Counted from the first letter of the stretch, positions 1 through 6,701 are shown. The stretch is 7,695 nt of DNA from Clostridiales bacterium (GCA_019420425.1 JAHZHG010000123.1:1-7695); one strand, 5' to 3'. The notes: generated from the letters alone by a model not told the origin. Made by a program: numbers and translations.

Positions 1-19
1 AGGACGCCGTTCCAGAGGC

Positions 20-1828
20 ATGATGGGCGGGGAAAAAGCAAATGATTTTAAGGGATCAGCGAAACGGCTGGTGCGTTATCTTGCCAGATACCGGTTCCGC
101 TTTTTACTGATGCTGATATTCGCTGTGGCCAGTACGGTATTCAACATTATCGGGCCGACCATACTGGGAAATGCGACAACGGAAATTTATAACGGGATTA
201 TGGCAAGGATAGCCGGTACCGGCGGGATTGATTTTGGCGCGGTGGGACGTATCCTGCTGACCCTGCTTGGCCTGTATCTGGCCAGCGTGGTGTTTTCTTT
301 TATCCAGGGCGGGATAATGAGCGGGATTTCCAACGATGTGATGTACAATCTGCGCAGAGACATGTCTGAGAAGATTCACCGGATGCCCATGGGGTATTTT
401 GAAAGCCGGACGACGGGCGAGGTGCTCTCCCGGATTACGAATGATATCGATACCCTGGGGCAGAGCCTGAACCAGAGTATTACGCAGCTGATTACCTCAG
501 TGACCACACTGGTCGGCGTAGTGATTATGATGCTCCGGATCAGCCTGCTGATGACGGGCTGCGCACTGCTGATCCTTCCGATTTCCCTGCTGGTAATCAG
601 CCGTGTGGTTAAGCACTCACAAAAGTTCTTCCGCCAGCAGCAGGCGTTCCTGGGCGAGCTGAACGGACAGGTGGAGGAGGTTTACGGCGGACACGATATT
701 GTAAAGGCGTTTAATAAAGAAGAGGATGTGCTGAAAACCTTCAGAGAAACTAACGATAAGCTGTATAATTCCGCATGGCGTTCCCAGTTCTTTTCCGGTA
801 CGATGATGCCGGTGATGCAGTTTATCGGCAACCTGGGGTACGTGATGGTAGCCGTGCTGGGCGGCTTTCTGGCGATCAGACAAACCATTGAAATTGGCCA
901 GATCCAGTCCTTCTTCCAGTATATCCGCAACTTTACCCAGCCAATGCAGCAGATTGCCCAGGTAGGGAATATGCTCCAGTCCACGGCGGCGGCATCCGAG
1001 CGGGTATTTGCCTTCCTGGAGGAAGCGGAAGAGGATCAGACAGTGGAGAATCCGGTGCATATCGAACAGCTGGAGGGAAGAGTGACCTTTGACCACGTTA
1101 GCTTTGGCTACAGGCCTGACCAGATCACGATCCATGACTTCAGCGCAGAGGTAAAGCAGGGACAGCGGATCGCTATCGTCGGCCCAACCGGAGCGGGCAA
1201 AACCACGATGATTAAGCTGCTGATGCGGTTCTATGACGTAAACAGCGGAGCCATCCGTGTAGACGGCCATGACGTACGGGACTTTAACCGGAATGAACTG
1301 CGCGAAATGTTCGGCATGGTGCTTCAGGACACCTGGCTGTTTAATGGAACAATCATGGAAAACATCCGGTACGGCCGCCTGGACGCGACCGACGAGGAGG
1401 TCTATGCAGCGGCGAAGGCCGCCTACGCCCATGGCTTCATCAAAACGCTGCCCGGAGGCTATCAGATGGTGCTGAATGAAGAAACCAGCAATATCTCCCA
1501 GGGCCAGAAGCAGCTGCTTACCATTGCCAGGGCCATCCTGGCGGATCCCAAGATCCTGATCCTTGACGAGGCCACCAGCTCGGTGGATACCCGCACAGAG
1601 CATCGAATCCAGCGGGCCATGGAAACGCTGATGAAGGGCCGGACCAGCTTTGTCATAGCCCATCGCCTTTCCACGATCAAGGATGCAGACCTGATACTGG
1701 TCATGAAGGACGGAAATATTATCGAGCAGGGCAGACACGAGGAACTGCTTGCCGCAGAGGGCTTCTATGCAAACCTGTATAAGAGCCAGTTTGAAGGCAG
1801 CGGAGGGGAGGAAACCCAGGCTTCGTGA
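20..1828 (+). CDS. ABC exporter half-transporter (membrane domain fused to ATPase), multidrug/lipid type
   Basis: This is an ATP-driven exporter subunit in the cytoplasmic membrane; the substrate cannot be read from sequence. Residues about 20-330 form a six-helix membrane domain, and residues 350-590 the nucleotide-binding domain. Visible motifs are Walker A GPTGAGKT (388-395), Q-loop Q436, signature ISQGQ (492-496) in place of LSGGQ, Walker B ILILDE (512-517) with catalytic E517, D-loop SSVD (520-523) and H-loop H548. A complete catalytic Glu and His with a Q-containing signature fits the active partner of heterodimeric exporters such as TM287/288 or BmrCD, so its partner is probably encoded just upstream, outside the window. 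The start is uncertain. The frame is open to base 2 and reads Gly/Arg-rich residues like the N-terminal tails of relatives, so the true start may lie before base 1; ATG 20 or ATG 23 (AGAGG at 14-18) are the in-window choices. Family assignment is firm. Confidence 0.93.
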   Translation: MMGGEKANDFKGSAKRLVRYLARYRFRFLLMLIFAVASTVFNIIGPTILGNATTEIYNGIMARIAGTGGIDFGAVGRILLTLLGLYLASVVFSFIQGGIMSGISNDVMYNLRRDMSEKIHRMPMGYFESRTTGEVLSRITNDIDTLGQSLNQSITQLITSVTTLVGVVIMMLRISLLMTGCALLILPISLLVISRVVKHSQKFFRQQQAFLGELNGQVEEVYGGHDIVKAFNKEEDVLKTFRETNDKLYNSAWRSQFFSGTMMPVMQFIGNLGYVMVAVLGGFLAIRQTIEIGQIQSFFQYIRNFTQPMQQIAQVGNMLQSTAAASERVFAFLEEAEEDQTVENPVHIEQLEGRVTFDHVSFGYRPDQITIHDFSAEVKQGQRIAIVGPTGAGKTTMIKLLMRFYDVNSGAIRVDGHDVRDFNRNELREMFGMVLQDTWLFNGTIMENIRYGRLDATDEEVYAAAKAAYAHGFIKTLPGGYQMVLNEETSNISQGQKQLLTIARAILADPKILILDEATSSVDTRTEHRIQRAMETLMKGRTSFVIAHRLSTIKDADLILVMKDGNIIEQGRHEELLAAEGFYANLYKSQFEGSGGEETQAS

Positions 1829-1861
1829 CACATGGCAAGCGCCTGGCTGTTTATTGTATTT

Positions 1862-1887
1862 CCAGAGGCGGGATTAACCGCCTCTGG
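1862..1887. other. Perfect 10-bp inverted repeat downstream of the ABC gene
   Basis: CCAGAGGCGG (1862-1871) and CCGCCTCTGG (1878-1887) are exact reverse complements around a GATTAA loop, 33 bp after the exporter stop codon. The RNA hairpin would be very stable and well placed to end the exporter transcript. No T-run follows on either side, so it is not a canonical intrinsic terminator; it may protect the 3' end or act with Rho. A weaker hairpin follows at 1944-1963 (GTGTGTG/CATACAC, one G-T pair, 6-nt loop). Nothing coding is visible between 1829 and 2005. Confidence 0.55.
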
Positions 1888-2005
1888 GATGCCTTGAAGG
1901 CGGACACAGCGGCTAGTTTTTCGAATTGCAGCCAGGGCCGGCGGTGTGTGTCACCTCATACACGACAGCGGATCGAAAATTTTGGGGTTTATGGATAAAA
2001 AGGAC

Positions 2006-2034
2006 TTGCAAAAAAGAACAAAACCATATATAAT
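2006..2034 (+). promoter_or_regulatory. Sigma-A-type promoter of tRNA-Thr
   Basis: The -35 box TTGCAA (2006-2011) and a consensus -10 box TATAAT (2029-2034) are separated by exactly 17 bp of A-rich DNA. Transcription should start near 2041, about 22 bp before the mature tRNA 5' end. The hexamers and spacing are identical to those of the promoter at 4025-4053. Confidence 0.85.
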
Positions 2035-2042
2035 ATCAGAGT

Positions 2043-2059
2043 CGGCAATGTGATTGCCG
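2043..2059 (+). other. Hairpin in the 5' leader of the tRNA-Thr precursor
   Basis: CGGCAAT (2043-2049) and ATTGCCG (2053-2059) form a perfect 7-bp stem with a GTG loop. The stem covers nearly the whole predicted leader and ends 3 nt before tRNA position 1. It could shape RNase P processing or protect the 5' end; function is inferred only from position. Confidence 0.45.
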
Positions 2060-2062
2060 CAG

Positions 2063-2135
<73 letters not shown>

Positions 2136-2140
2136 TACAG

Positions 2141-2169
2141 AAAAAGTTCCGATTTGCGGGACTTTTTTT
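2141..2169 (+). terminator. Intrinsic terminator after tRNA-Thr
   Basis: AAAAAGTTCC (2141-2150) pairs with GGGACTTTTT (2158-2167) through ten pairs including one T-G wobble, with loop GATTTGC; the T-run continues to 2169 and the next bases are again T-rich. The stem core is short and A/T-heavy, so some read-through into the acetyltransferase gene is possible. Confidence 0.82.
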
Positions 2170-2211
2170 ATTGTCTTTTTCTTGTACAAAAGCGGAAAGA
2201 GAGGGAAAGCC

Positions 2212-2721
2212 GTGGATTTTCAGATCAAAAGAGCCGCAGAGGCGGATGTGCCCGGCATTATGCGGATCATGGAGGAGGCCGGGGATAATCCGGAGCATCC
2301 GGACTGGTTCGCTGCGGATGATGAGGCGTATATCCGAAGGCAGCTGGAGCAGGAGGGCTTTGTGATTACGGCGGTGACGCCTGAGGGAGAAATCGCCGGT
2401 TTCTTTGCGGTGTCTTATCCGGGGCCGGAAAAGCAGTTGGGAGAGCTGCTGGGGTATACGAAAGAGGAGCTTTCCCGGACGGCAGTCATGGACTCGGCAG
2501 CTGTGGGAAAGCAGTACCGGGGAATGGGGCTTCAGCGGAGGATGCTGAAAGCGGCAGAAAAGGAGCTTCCCCGGGAGCGCTTTGCTTACCTGCTCTGTAC
2601 CGTACATCCGGAGAATACCTATAGCCTGTCCAATATGCAGAGCCAGGGATACCGGATCCGGGGCAAGGCTTTGTGCTACGGCGGGCTGCCCCGGTATATT
2701 CTGGAAAAACGGCGGATATAA
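2212..2721 (+). CDS. GNAT-family N-acetyltransferase
   Basis: A cytoplasmic acetyl-CoA-dependent acetyltransferase of 169 residues, the usual length for a single GNAT domain; the acceptor substrate is unknown. Strand beta-1 (FQIKRAAEADV, residues 3-13) has the typical opening. Residues 90-115 hold motif A: a VMDSAAV strand, then the pyrophosphate-binding loop QYRGMGLQ (101-108) followed by the helix RRMLKAAEKEL. HPENTYSLSNMQSQGY (132-147) matches the C-terminal Asn plus 'GY' region of the fold. The GTG at 2212 is chosen because it has GAGAGGG 6-7 nt upstream and starts right at beta-1; an in-frame TTG at 2182 lies in the T-rich tail of the tRNA terminator and lacks a ribosome site. No promoter is visible between terminator and start. 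The stop lies 29 bp before the next gene, suggesting co-transcription. Confidence 0.88.
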   Translation: MDFQIKRAAEADVPGIMRIMEEAGDNPEHPDWFAADDEAYIRRQLEQEGFVITAVTPEGEIAGFFAVSYPGPEKQLGELLGYTKEELSRTAVMDSAAVGKQYRGMGLQRRMLKAAEKELPRERFAYLLCTVHPENTYSLSNMQSQGYRIRGKALCYGGLPRYILEKRRI

Positions 2722-2750
2722 ATAAACTACAGAAAAACGGTGGAGAGACA

Positions 2751-4001
2751 ATGAAAAAGAACAGAAAATGGCTCCTGCTGCTTGCGGCTCTGCTGGCAGG
2801 CAGCGCCGGAATGGGGACAGTGAACCTGCGGGCCGAAGAGCTGCATATCCGGGAGCTGCGTGTGGAGGAGCCGGAGGAAGAAGCCGAGGGAGAAGAGCTG
2901 GGTATCGATTCCCTGAAGGAGGATACAACCTTAAAAAGTGAACTGCAGAGAAGGGCGGAAGCCGCTGAGCTTATCCCTTACTTTGAAAAGCGGTATTTCC
3001 TGAGCCGTCTGGAGGGAGAGGAGCTGGAGGATTTCTGTGCCATGTACCGCTGTATGACCGAGTTCGCAGAGGAGTGTGAGCTGCCGAATCCTATTCCGGG
3101 ACAGACGGTGAACGAGCTGCTGGTCTATCTGAACTATGAGTGCCCGGAGCTGCTCCAGTACGAATCGGACGAGACGATTACCTTCTGGACCAGTGACCGC
3201 ACGGGGCTGGTGGTAAAGGTACGCCTGCCCTACGCCATGGACAGATCCGGGTATGAACAGATGCGGGGGGAGGCAGAGAGCCGTCTGGATGCGCTGTGCG
3301 CACAGACGGCAGGGATGTCCGATTATGAAAAAGAGCTGTTTTTTTACCGTTACATCATAGAAAACTGCCATTATAACCGGGAAACAGAAAATGCGGCGAA
3401 TGCCTACGGGGTGCTTGTCGAGGGGCAGGGCCGGTGTGAGGGGATTTCCCGGACGATTAAGTGGGCAATGGATAAGCTGGATATCCCCAACTTTATCCTG
3501 CGGGGAATCGATGAGGCAGATCCGACGAATAATCACAGCTGGAATGTAATTCAGATCGGAGATACATACGGCGACCTGGATGCGACCCAGGATGATGCGG
3601 AAAGTGCAGATGACGGGACACAGCTCCCCGTTCCCTACGGACTCGTAAATGTATCCGCAGACTGGCTGCGCAGCCGGTACCGCCTGGACGACGCCAATCT
3701 GCGCTTCGAACTGCCGGGAAGCGAGTCTATGGAAAAAAGCTATCATGCACTTCAGGGCACGCTGGGCAGAGAGGGGGAATCTGCCAGGGAAATGCTGAAA
3801 AGCCTGCTCTGGCAGGCGTACGGAAACGGCGGCGCTACCTTTTCCTTCCAGGTGGAGAACCGGGAGACATGGCAGGACATGGTGGCCAATATCGAAAACT
3901 ATGTGAATTCCTGGGGGTACGACAATCAAGTCGCCCAGTGGAACTATAACTGGTATACCTACGAACCCGGGCAGGTCATTGTGTTATGTATTGCATTTTA
4001 A
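2751..4001 (+). CDS. Secreted transglutaminase-like (papain-fold) protein
   Basis: A 416-residue exported protein. Residues 1-28 form a signal peptide: basic KKNRK, a Leu/Ala-rich core, and a likely cut after LRA (28/29); there is no lipobox Cys and no later membrane segment or sortase signal. A Glu-rich linker (29-60) follows. The transglutaminase core at about 195-285 has all three catalytic residues: C229 in GRCEG, H262 in NHSWNV and D277 in DLDAT. YRYIIENCHY (199-208) matches the helix usually preceding the core. The aromatic residue normally found before the second Tyr in the His-Asp strand is Thr (T272). The C-terminal 130 residues are unassigned and end in a hydrophobic IVLCIAF. ATG 2751 has a good GGTGGAGAG site and begins the signal peptide; an in-frame extension back to 2673 overlaps the GNAT gene and lacks support. 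Family members act as peptidases or crosslinkers; the actual reaction is unknown. Confidence 0.85.
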   Translation: MKKNRKWLLLLAALLAGSAGMGTVNLRAEELHIRELRVEEPEEEAEGEELGIDSLKEDTTLKSELQRRAEAAELIPYFEKRYFLSRLEGEELEDFCAMYRCMTEFAEECELPNPIPGQTVNELLVYLNYECPELLQYESDETITFWTSDRTGLVVKVRLPYAMDRSGYEQMRGEAESRLDALCAQTAGMSDYEKELFFYRYIIENCHYNRETENAANAYGVLVEGQGRCEGISRTIKWAMDKLDIPNFILRGIDEADPTNNHSWNVIQIGDTYGDLDATQDDAESADDGTQLPVPYGLVNVSADWLRSRYRLDDANLRFELPGSESMEKSYHALQGTLGREGESAREMLKSLLWQAYGNGGATFSFQVENRETWQDMVANIENYVNSWGYDNQVAQWNYNWYTYEPGQVIVLCIAF

Positions 4002-4024
4002 ACAAAAATATATTGTTGATTGTG

Positions 4025-4053
4025 TTGCAAAACCACACGGTATATAGTATAAT
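4025..4053 (+). promoter_or_regulatory. Sigma-A-type promoter of the HPr-like gene
   Basis: TTGCAA (4025-4030), a 17-bp spacer and TATAAT (4048-4053) give a near-consensus promoter 24 bp after the transglutaminase stop. Transcription would start near 4060, giving an untranslated leader of about 110 nt before the TTG start. The leader can form only small hairpins, GCCGC/GCGGC (4079-4083/4091-4095) and TGCTT/AAGCA around 4108-4120; no known riboswitch was recognised. Confidence 0.75.
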
Positions 4054-4173
4054 ATTGGCGAAATTGTATATATTATATGCCGCAGCAGCCGCGGCCTGAA
4101 TGATGGATGCTTGAAAAGCACAAGATTGACAGCTGGATTTTTTATACATAATGACTATTAGGGGGAGACGGTT

Positions 4174-4437
4174 TTGATCAGCAAAAAAGTAAATGTAATG
4201 GCTCCGAAAGGACTTCAGGTGAGAGAGGCAGGAATGTTTTCCAAAGCGGCGGAAAGCTTCCAGTCAAAGGTTGAGGTTCATTTTGGAATGCATATGATTA
4301 ACGGAAAGAGTATTCTGAATATTCTTTCCGCTGCGGTACCTCCGGGAGCGGAACTGGAAATCTGCTGCGAGGGTAAGGATGAAAAGGAAGCGCTGGAACG
4401 CCTGTGCAGGCTGGTGACGGATGAGATGAAGCAGTAG
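4174..4437 (+). CDS. HPr-like protein lacking the phosphorylatable His (Crh-like)
   Basis: An 87-residue protein with the full HPr fold and length. The active-site segment of HPr, G-L-H15-A-R17-P-A, is G-L-Q15-V-R17-E-A here, so the histidine phosphorylated by enzyme I is missing while R17 is kept. The regulatory site is intact: S46 in GKSILNIL lies where HPr kinase/phosphorylase acts. This His15-to-Gln plus Ser46 pattern is that of Bacillus Crh, which does not carry phosphate to sugars but, when Ser46 is phosphorylated, binds CcpA in carbon catabolite repression. A similar signalling role is inferred, not shown. The TTG start at 4174 is supported by GGGGGAG (4161-4167) six bases upstream and places Q15 and S46 at exact HPr numbering. 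The gene has its own promoter and is followed by a hairpin. HPr family is near certain; Crh function is moderate. Confidence 0.9.
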   Translation: MISKKVNVMAPKGLQVREAGMFSKAAESFQSKVEVHFGMHMINGKSILNILSAAVPPGAELEICCEGKDEKEALERLCRLVTDEMKQ

Positions 4438-4456
4438 GCCGGCGCAGACAAAGGAA

Positions 4457-4483
4457 AACGGGGGTGGACGATCCATCCCCGTT
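4457..4483. terminator. 12-bp hairpin between the HPr-like gene and topB
   Basis: AACGGGGGTGGA (4457-4468) pairs with TCCATCCCCGTT (4472-4483), with one G-T wobble and a CGA loop, 19 bp after the HPr-like stop codon. It is very stable but has no T-run on the + strand. Read on the - strand it is followed by TTTTCCTTT, though no minus-strand gene is present. Best taken as the likely end of the HPr-like transcript. Confidence 0.5.
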
Positions 4484-5227
4484 AACTATGTCACAGGAAA
4501 AGAAATGGGTTTAGCAGATAGACAGAGAAAGGAAATGAATATGAAAACGCTGGTTTTGGCAGAAAAACCCTCCGTAGGGCGGGACATTGCCCGGGTGCTG
4601 GGCTGCGCGCAAAAGCTGAACGGAGGATTGGAAGGGAAAGACTATGTGGTTACCTGGGGACTGGGGCATCTGGTTACGCTCCAGGACCCGGAAGGATACG
4701 ACGGCAGATACAGGGAATGGAAAATGGAGGATCTGCCCATGTTGCCTGAGCGGCTACGCACGTCGGTGATCCGCCAGACGGCAAAGCAGTTTCAGGCGGT
4801 AAAAGGGCTTGTGCACCGGAAGGATATCGAAGGCGTGATTATTGCCACGGATGCCGGCCGGGAGGGAGAGCTGGTCGCCCGGTGGATTCTGGAGGAGGCC
4901 AGAAATGACAAGCCGTGCAGGCGGCTCTGGATTTCCTCAGTGACGGACAAGGCGATCCGTCAGGGCTTTGCCTCACTGAAGGAGGCAAAGGCGTATGAGC
5001 CGCTGTATGCGGCGGCCCTTTCCCGGGCAGAAGCGGACTGGCTGGTGGGAATCAATGCCACAAGGGCGCTGACCTGCAAGTATAACGCACAGCTTTCCTG
5101 CGGGCGGGTGCAGACGCCGACCCTGGCCATGATTGCCGCCAGGGATGAGCAGATACGGGCATTTAAGCCGAAAACCTACTATTCCCTTGGCGTAAGCGTG
5201 GAGGGAGTGACCTTTGGCTGGAGGGAC

Positions 5228-5258
5228 AAAAAATCCGGCTCCCGGACAGACCTTTGAC
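5228..5258 (+). other. First frame break in topB (needs +1), ending in CTT TGA C
   Basis: Segment 1 stays family-like through WRDKKSGSRT, then meets TGA at 5255-5257. The +1 frame resumes with FDEARAKEL. Either one base is extra in the A6 run 5228-5233, or about four bases (such as ACAG) are extra near 5246-5251. The stop sits in CTT TGA C (5252-5258), the heptamer used for +1 recoding in the prfB (RF2) gene, but no Shine-Dalgarno-like sequence lies 3 nt upstream as it does there. Confidence 0.75.
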
Positions 5259-6397
5259 GAGGCGCGGGCAAAGGAGCTGACGGCTGAATTTAAGGGAGCA
5301 CCGCTGACGATCCGTTCGGTAAAGGAAAAAGAAAAGCAGCTGCCGGCGCCTCAGCTCTATGACCTGACCACACTGCAGCAGGATGCCAACCGGAAATACG
5401 GGGTTTCGGCAAAGGAAACCCTGAATCTTATGCAGCGGCTGTATGAGAACCACAAGGTGCTGACCTATCCCCGGACGGATTCCCGTTATCTGACCGCAGA
5501 TCTGGCAGACACCCTCGGCGAACGGCTGCAGGCCTGCGGAGCCGGGCCGTACCGGAAGCTGGCTGCTCCGCTGGCCAAAACGGTATTTACGGCAAAGCAT
5601 CCTGTTTTCTGCGATCAGAGGGTTGGGGACCACCACGCCATTATCCCGACCGAGCAGTATGTGGATCTGCTGCACATGACGGCGGAGGAACGAAAAATCT
5701 ATGATCTGGTGGTACGCCGGTTCCTGGCGGCCTTGTATCCGCCTGCCGTCCAGAGGGAGACGGTCCTGGAGGGCGAGATTGCCGGTGAGACGGTGACGGC
5801 CAGAATAAAGGTCATGGTCAGCCCGGGCTGGCGGGAGGTCTACGTTGCGGATAAAGGCAGCCTCTGGGAGGACGAGGAAGAGGAGGAAACCTTCCTGGGC
5901 GGCAGCCGGAAGGAAGGAACGGCCATAGGCTGGAAGCAGGGCGATATCCTGCGCGGGGCACAGCCCGTAATCCGGGAGGGAAAGACAAAGCCGCCCGCGC
6001 GGTTCACCGAAGGGACGCTGCTGGCGGCGATGGAGCATCCGGCCGCGTTCATGGAGTCTCAGGATAAACGGCTGGTAAAGACCCTGGGCGAGACCGGCGG
6101 GCTGGGTACGGTTGCTACCCGGGCGGATATCATTGACAAGCTGTTTTCCTCGTTCCTTCTGGAGAAGAAGGGACAGGAAATATACCTTACCGCCAAGGCA
6201 AAACAGCTGCTGGAGCTGGTTCCTGCTGAGCTGAAAAGCCCGGAGCTGACGGCCCGCTGGGAGCTGCGTCTGTCGGAGATTGCAGGCGGAAAGGCGGGGC
6301 GTAAGGAATTTATGCAGGATATCCGGGAATATACGGTAAAGCTGATCGACGAGATCCGCCGGGGCGAAGGCACCTTCCGCCATGAAAACCGCACAAC

Positions 6398-6404
6398 AAA
6401 AAAT
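6398..6404 (+). other. Second frame break in topB (needs -1) at A AAA AAT
   Basis: In the segment 2 frame the codons are ACA AAA AAT GTC, leading to a stop at 6429. Shifting by -1 after AAT gives TGT CCC CAG TGC, the CxxC of the expected zinc ribbon. One A missing from the A6 run 6398-6403 explains this. The heptamer also fits the X XXY YYZ slippery form. A 7-bp hairpin at 6445-6466 is probably too far away (41 nt) to stimulate slipping. Confidence 0.75.
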
Positions 6405-6643
6405 GTCCCCAGTGCGGAAAGTTTTTGCTGAAGGTAAAGGGAAAGCAGGCCATGTTGCTGGTCTGCCTGGAAAAATTTCAGGAGAGAAGACAAAAGGAGG
6501 GGAAGGGCGTATCCAAACGGGACGTGAATGCTTATCTGAAAAAGCAGGAAAAGGAAGCCGGACAGCCGCTGAACAATGCGTTCGCCCGTGCACTGGAGGG
6601 GATTAAGCTGGACTGACCGGCAGCCGTTAGCGCAGCTTGGCAT

Positions 6644-6658
6644 ATTTTCCGGGAAAAT
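6644..6658. promoter_or_regulatory. 15-bp dyad just upstream of the kdg promoter
   Basis: ATTTTCC-G-GGAAAAT is a perfect inverted repeat with a single central base, ending 3 bp before the -35 box at 6662. A one-base loop makes it a poor RNA hairpin, so it is better read as a binding site for a dimeric regulator. Its position suits an activator or a repressor covering -35. The regulator is unknown. Confidence 0.5.
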
Positions 6659-6661
6659 CCA

Positions 6662-6690
6662 TTGACATTTTATCGGGATTATGGTATTTT
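6662..6690 (+). promoter_or_regulatory. Sigma-A-type promoter of the KDPG aldolase/kinase unit
   Basis: A consensus -35 TTGACA (6662-6667) is followed after 17 bp by TATTTT (6685-6690), a weaker -10. Transcription should start near 6697, about 57 nt before the aldolase ATG. A strong -35, a weak -10 and flanking symmetric elements fit a regulated catabolic promoter. Confidence 0.72.
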
Positions 6691-6701
6691 AAATCCAAGC
6701 A

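Larger units (their letters stand above)
4541..6616 (+). pseudogene. topB: DNA topoisomerase III (type IA), interrupted by two frame breaks and an apparent zinc-ribbon deletion
   Basis: Type IA topoisomerase that cuts and passes single DNA strands. It is read in three frames: segment 1, 4541-5257 (238 codons), has the Toprim domain with E8 in LAEKPSVGRD, TDAGREGE (103-110) and the SCGRVQTPTLA motif (186-196). Segment 2, continuing in the +1 frame to the stop at 6429-6431, has the catalytic Tyr codon at 5466-5468 in LTYPRTDSRY, plus DHHAIIPTE, KPPARFTEGTLL and GETGGLGTVATRADII. Segment 3, back in the first frame, has CPQCGKFLL and then a basic tail ending at 6616. The two shifts cancel, so a full product would be 691 residues. 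Relatives I recall are about 40 residues longer, and the missing part falls in the zinc ribbon. ATG 4541 is chosen because MKTLVLAEKPS is the family N-terminus and AAAGGA lies 8 nt upstream. A true pseudogene, base-call errors, or recoding are all possible. Confidence 0.85.

Noticed and set aside
617..1831. 404-codon open frame on the - strand across the ABC gene
   Set aside because: Shadow of the conserved ATPase coding sequence; no recognisable domain or supported start.
10..1869. TTCCAGAGGC occurs at 10-19 and 1860-1869, flanking the ABC gene
   Set aside because: A 10-bp match can arise by chance, the second copy belongs to a hairpin, and no mobile element features accompany it.
2182..2211. 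TTG at 2182 as start of the acetyltransferase
   Set aside because: It lies next to the terminator T-run and has no Shine-Dalgarno; GTG 2212 has one and fits the domain start.
2931..3929. 332-codon open frame on the - strand across the transglutaminase gene
   Set aside because: Shadow frame; the + strand has the signal peptide and catalytic triad.
4021..4037. TGTG-N9-CACA dyad over the -35 box at 4025
   Set aside because: Only four bases per arm match with mismatches inside, too weak to call a regulator site.
4126..4152. Second promoter TTGACA...CATAAT before the HPr-like gene
   Set aside because: Spacing is only 15 bp and the implied start near 4159 would leave almost no leader before the ribosome site at 4161; the 4025-4053 promoter is far better.
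5163..6593. 476-codon open frame on the - strand across topB
   Set aside because: Long antisense frames are common opposite GC-biased codons. Its translation is Arg/Leu/Pro/Gln-rich, shows no family motif, and overlaps clear topoisomerase coding.
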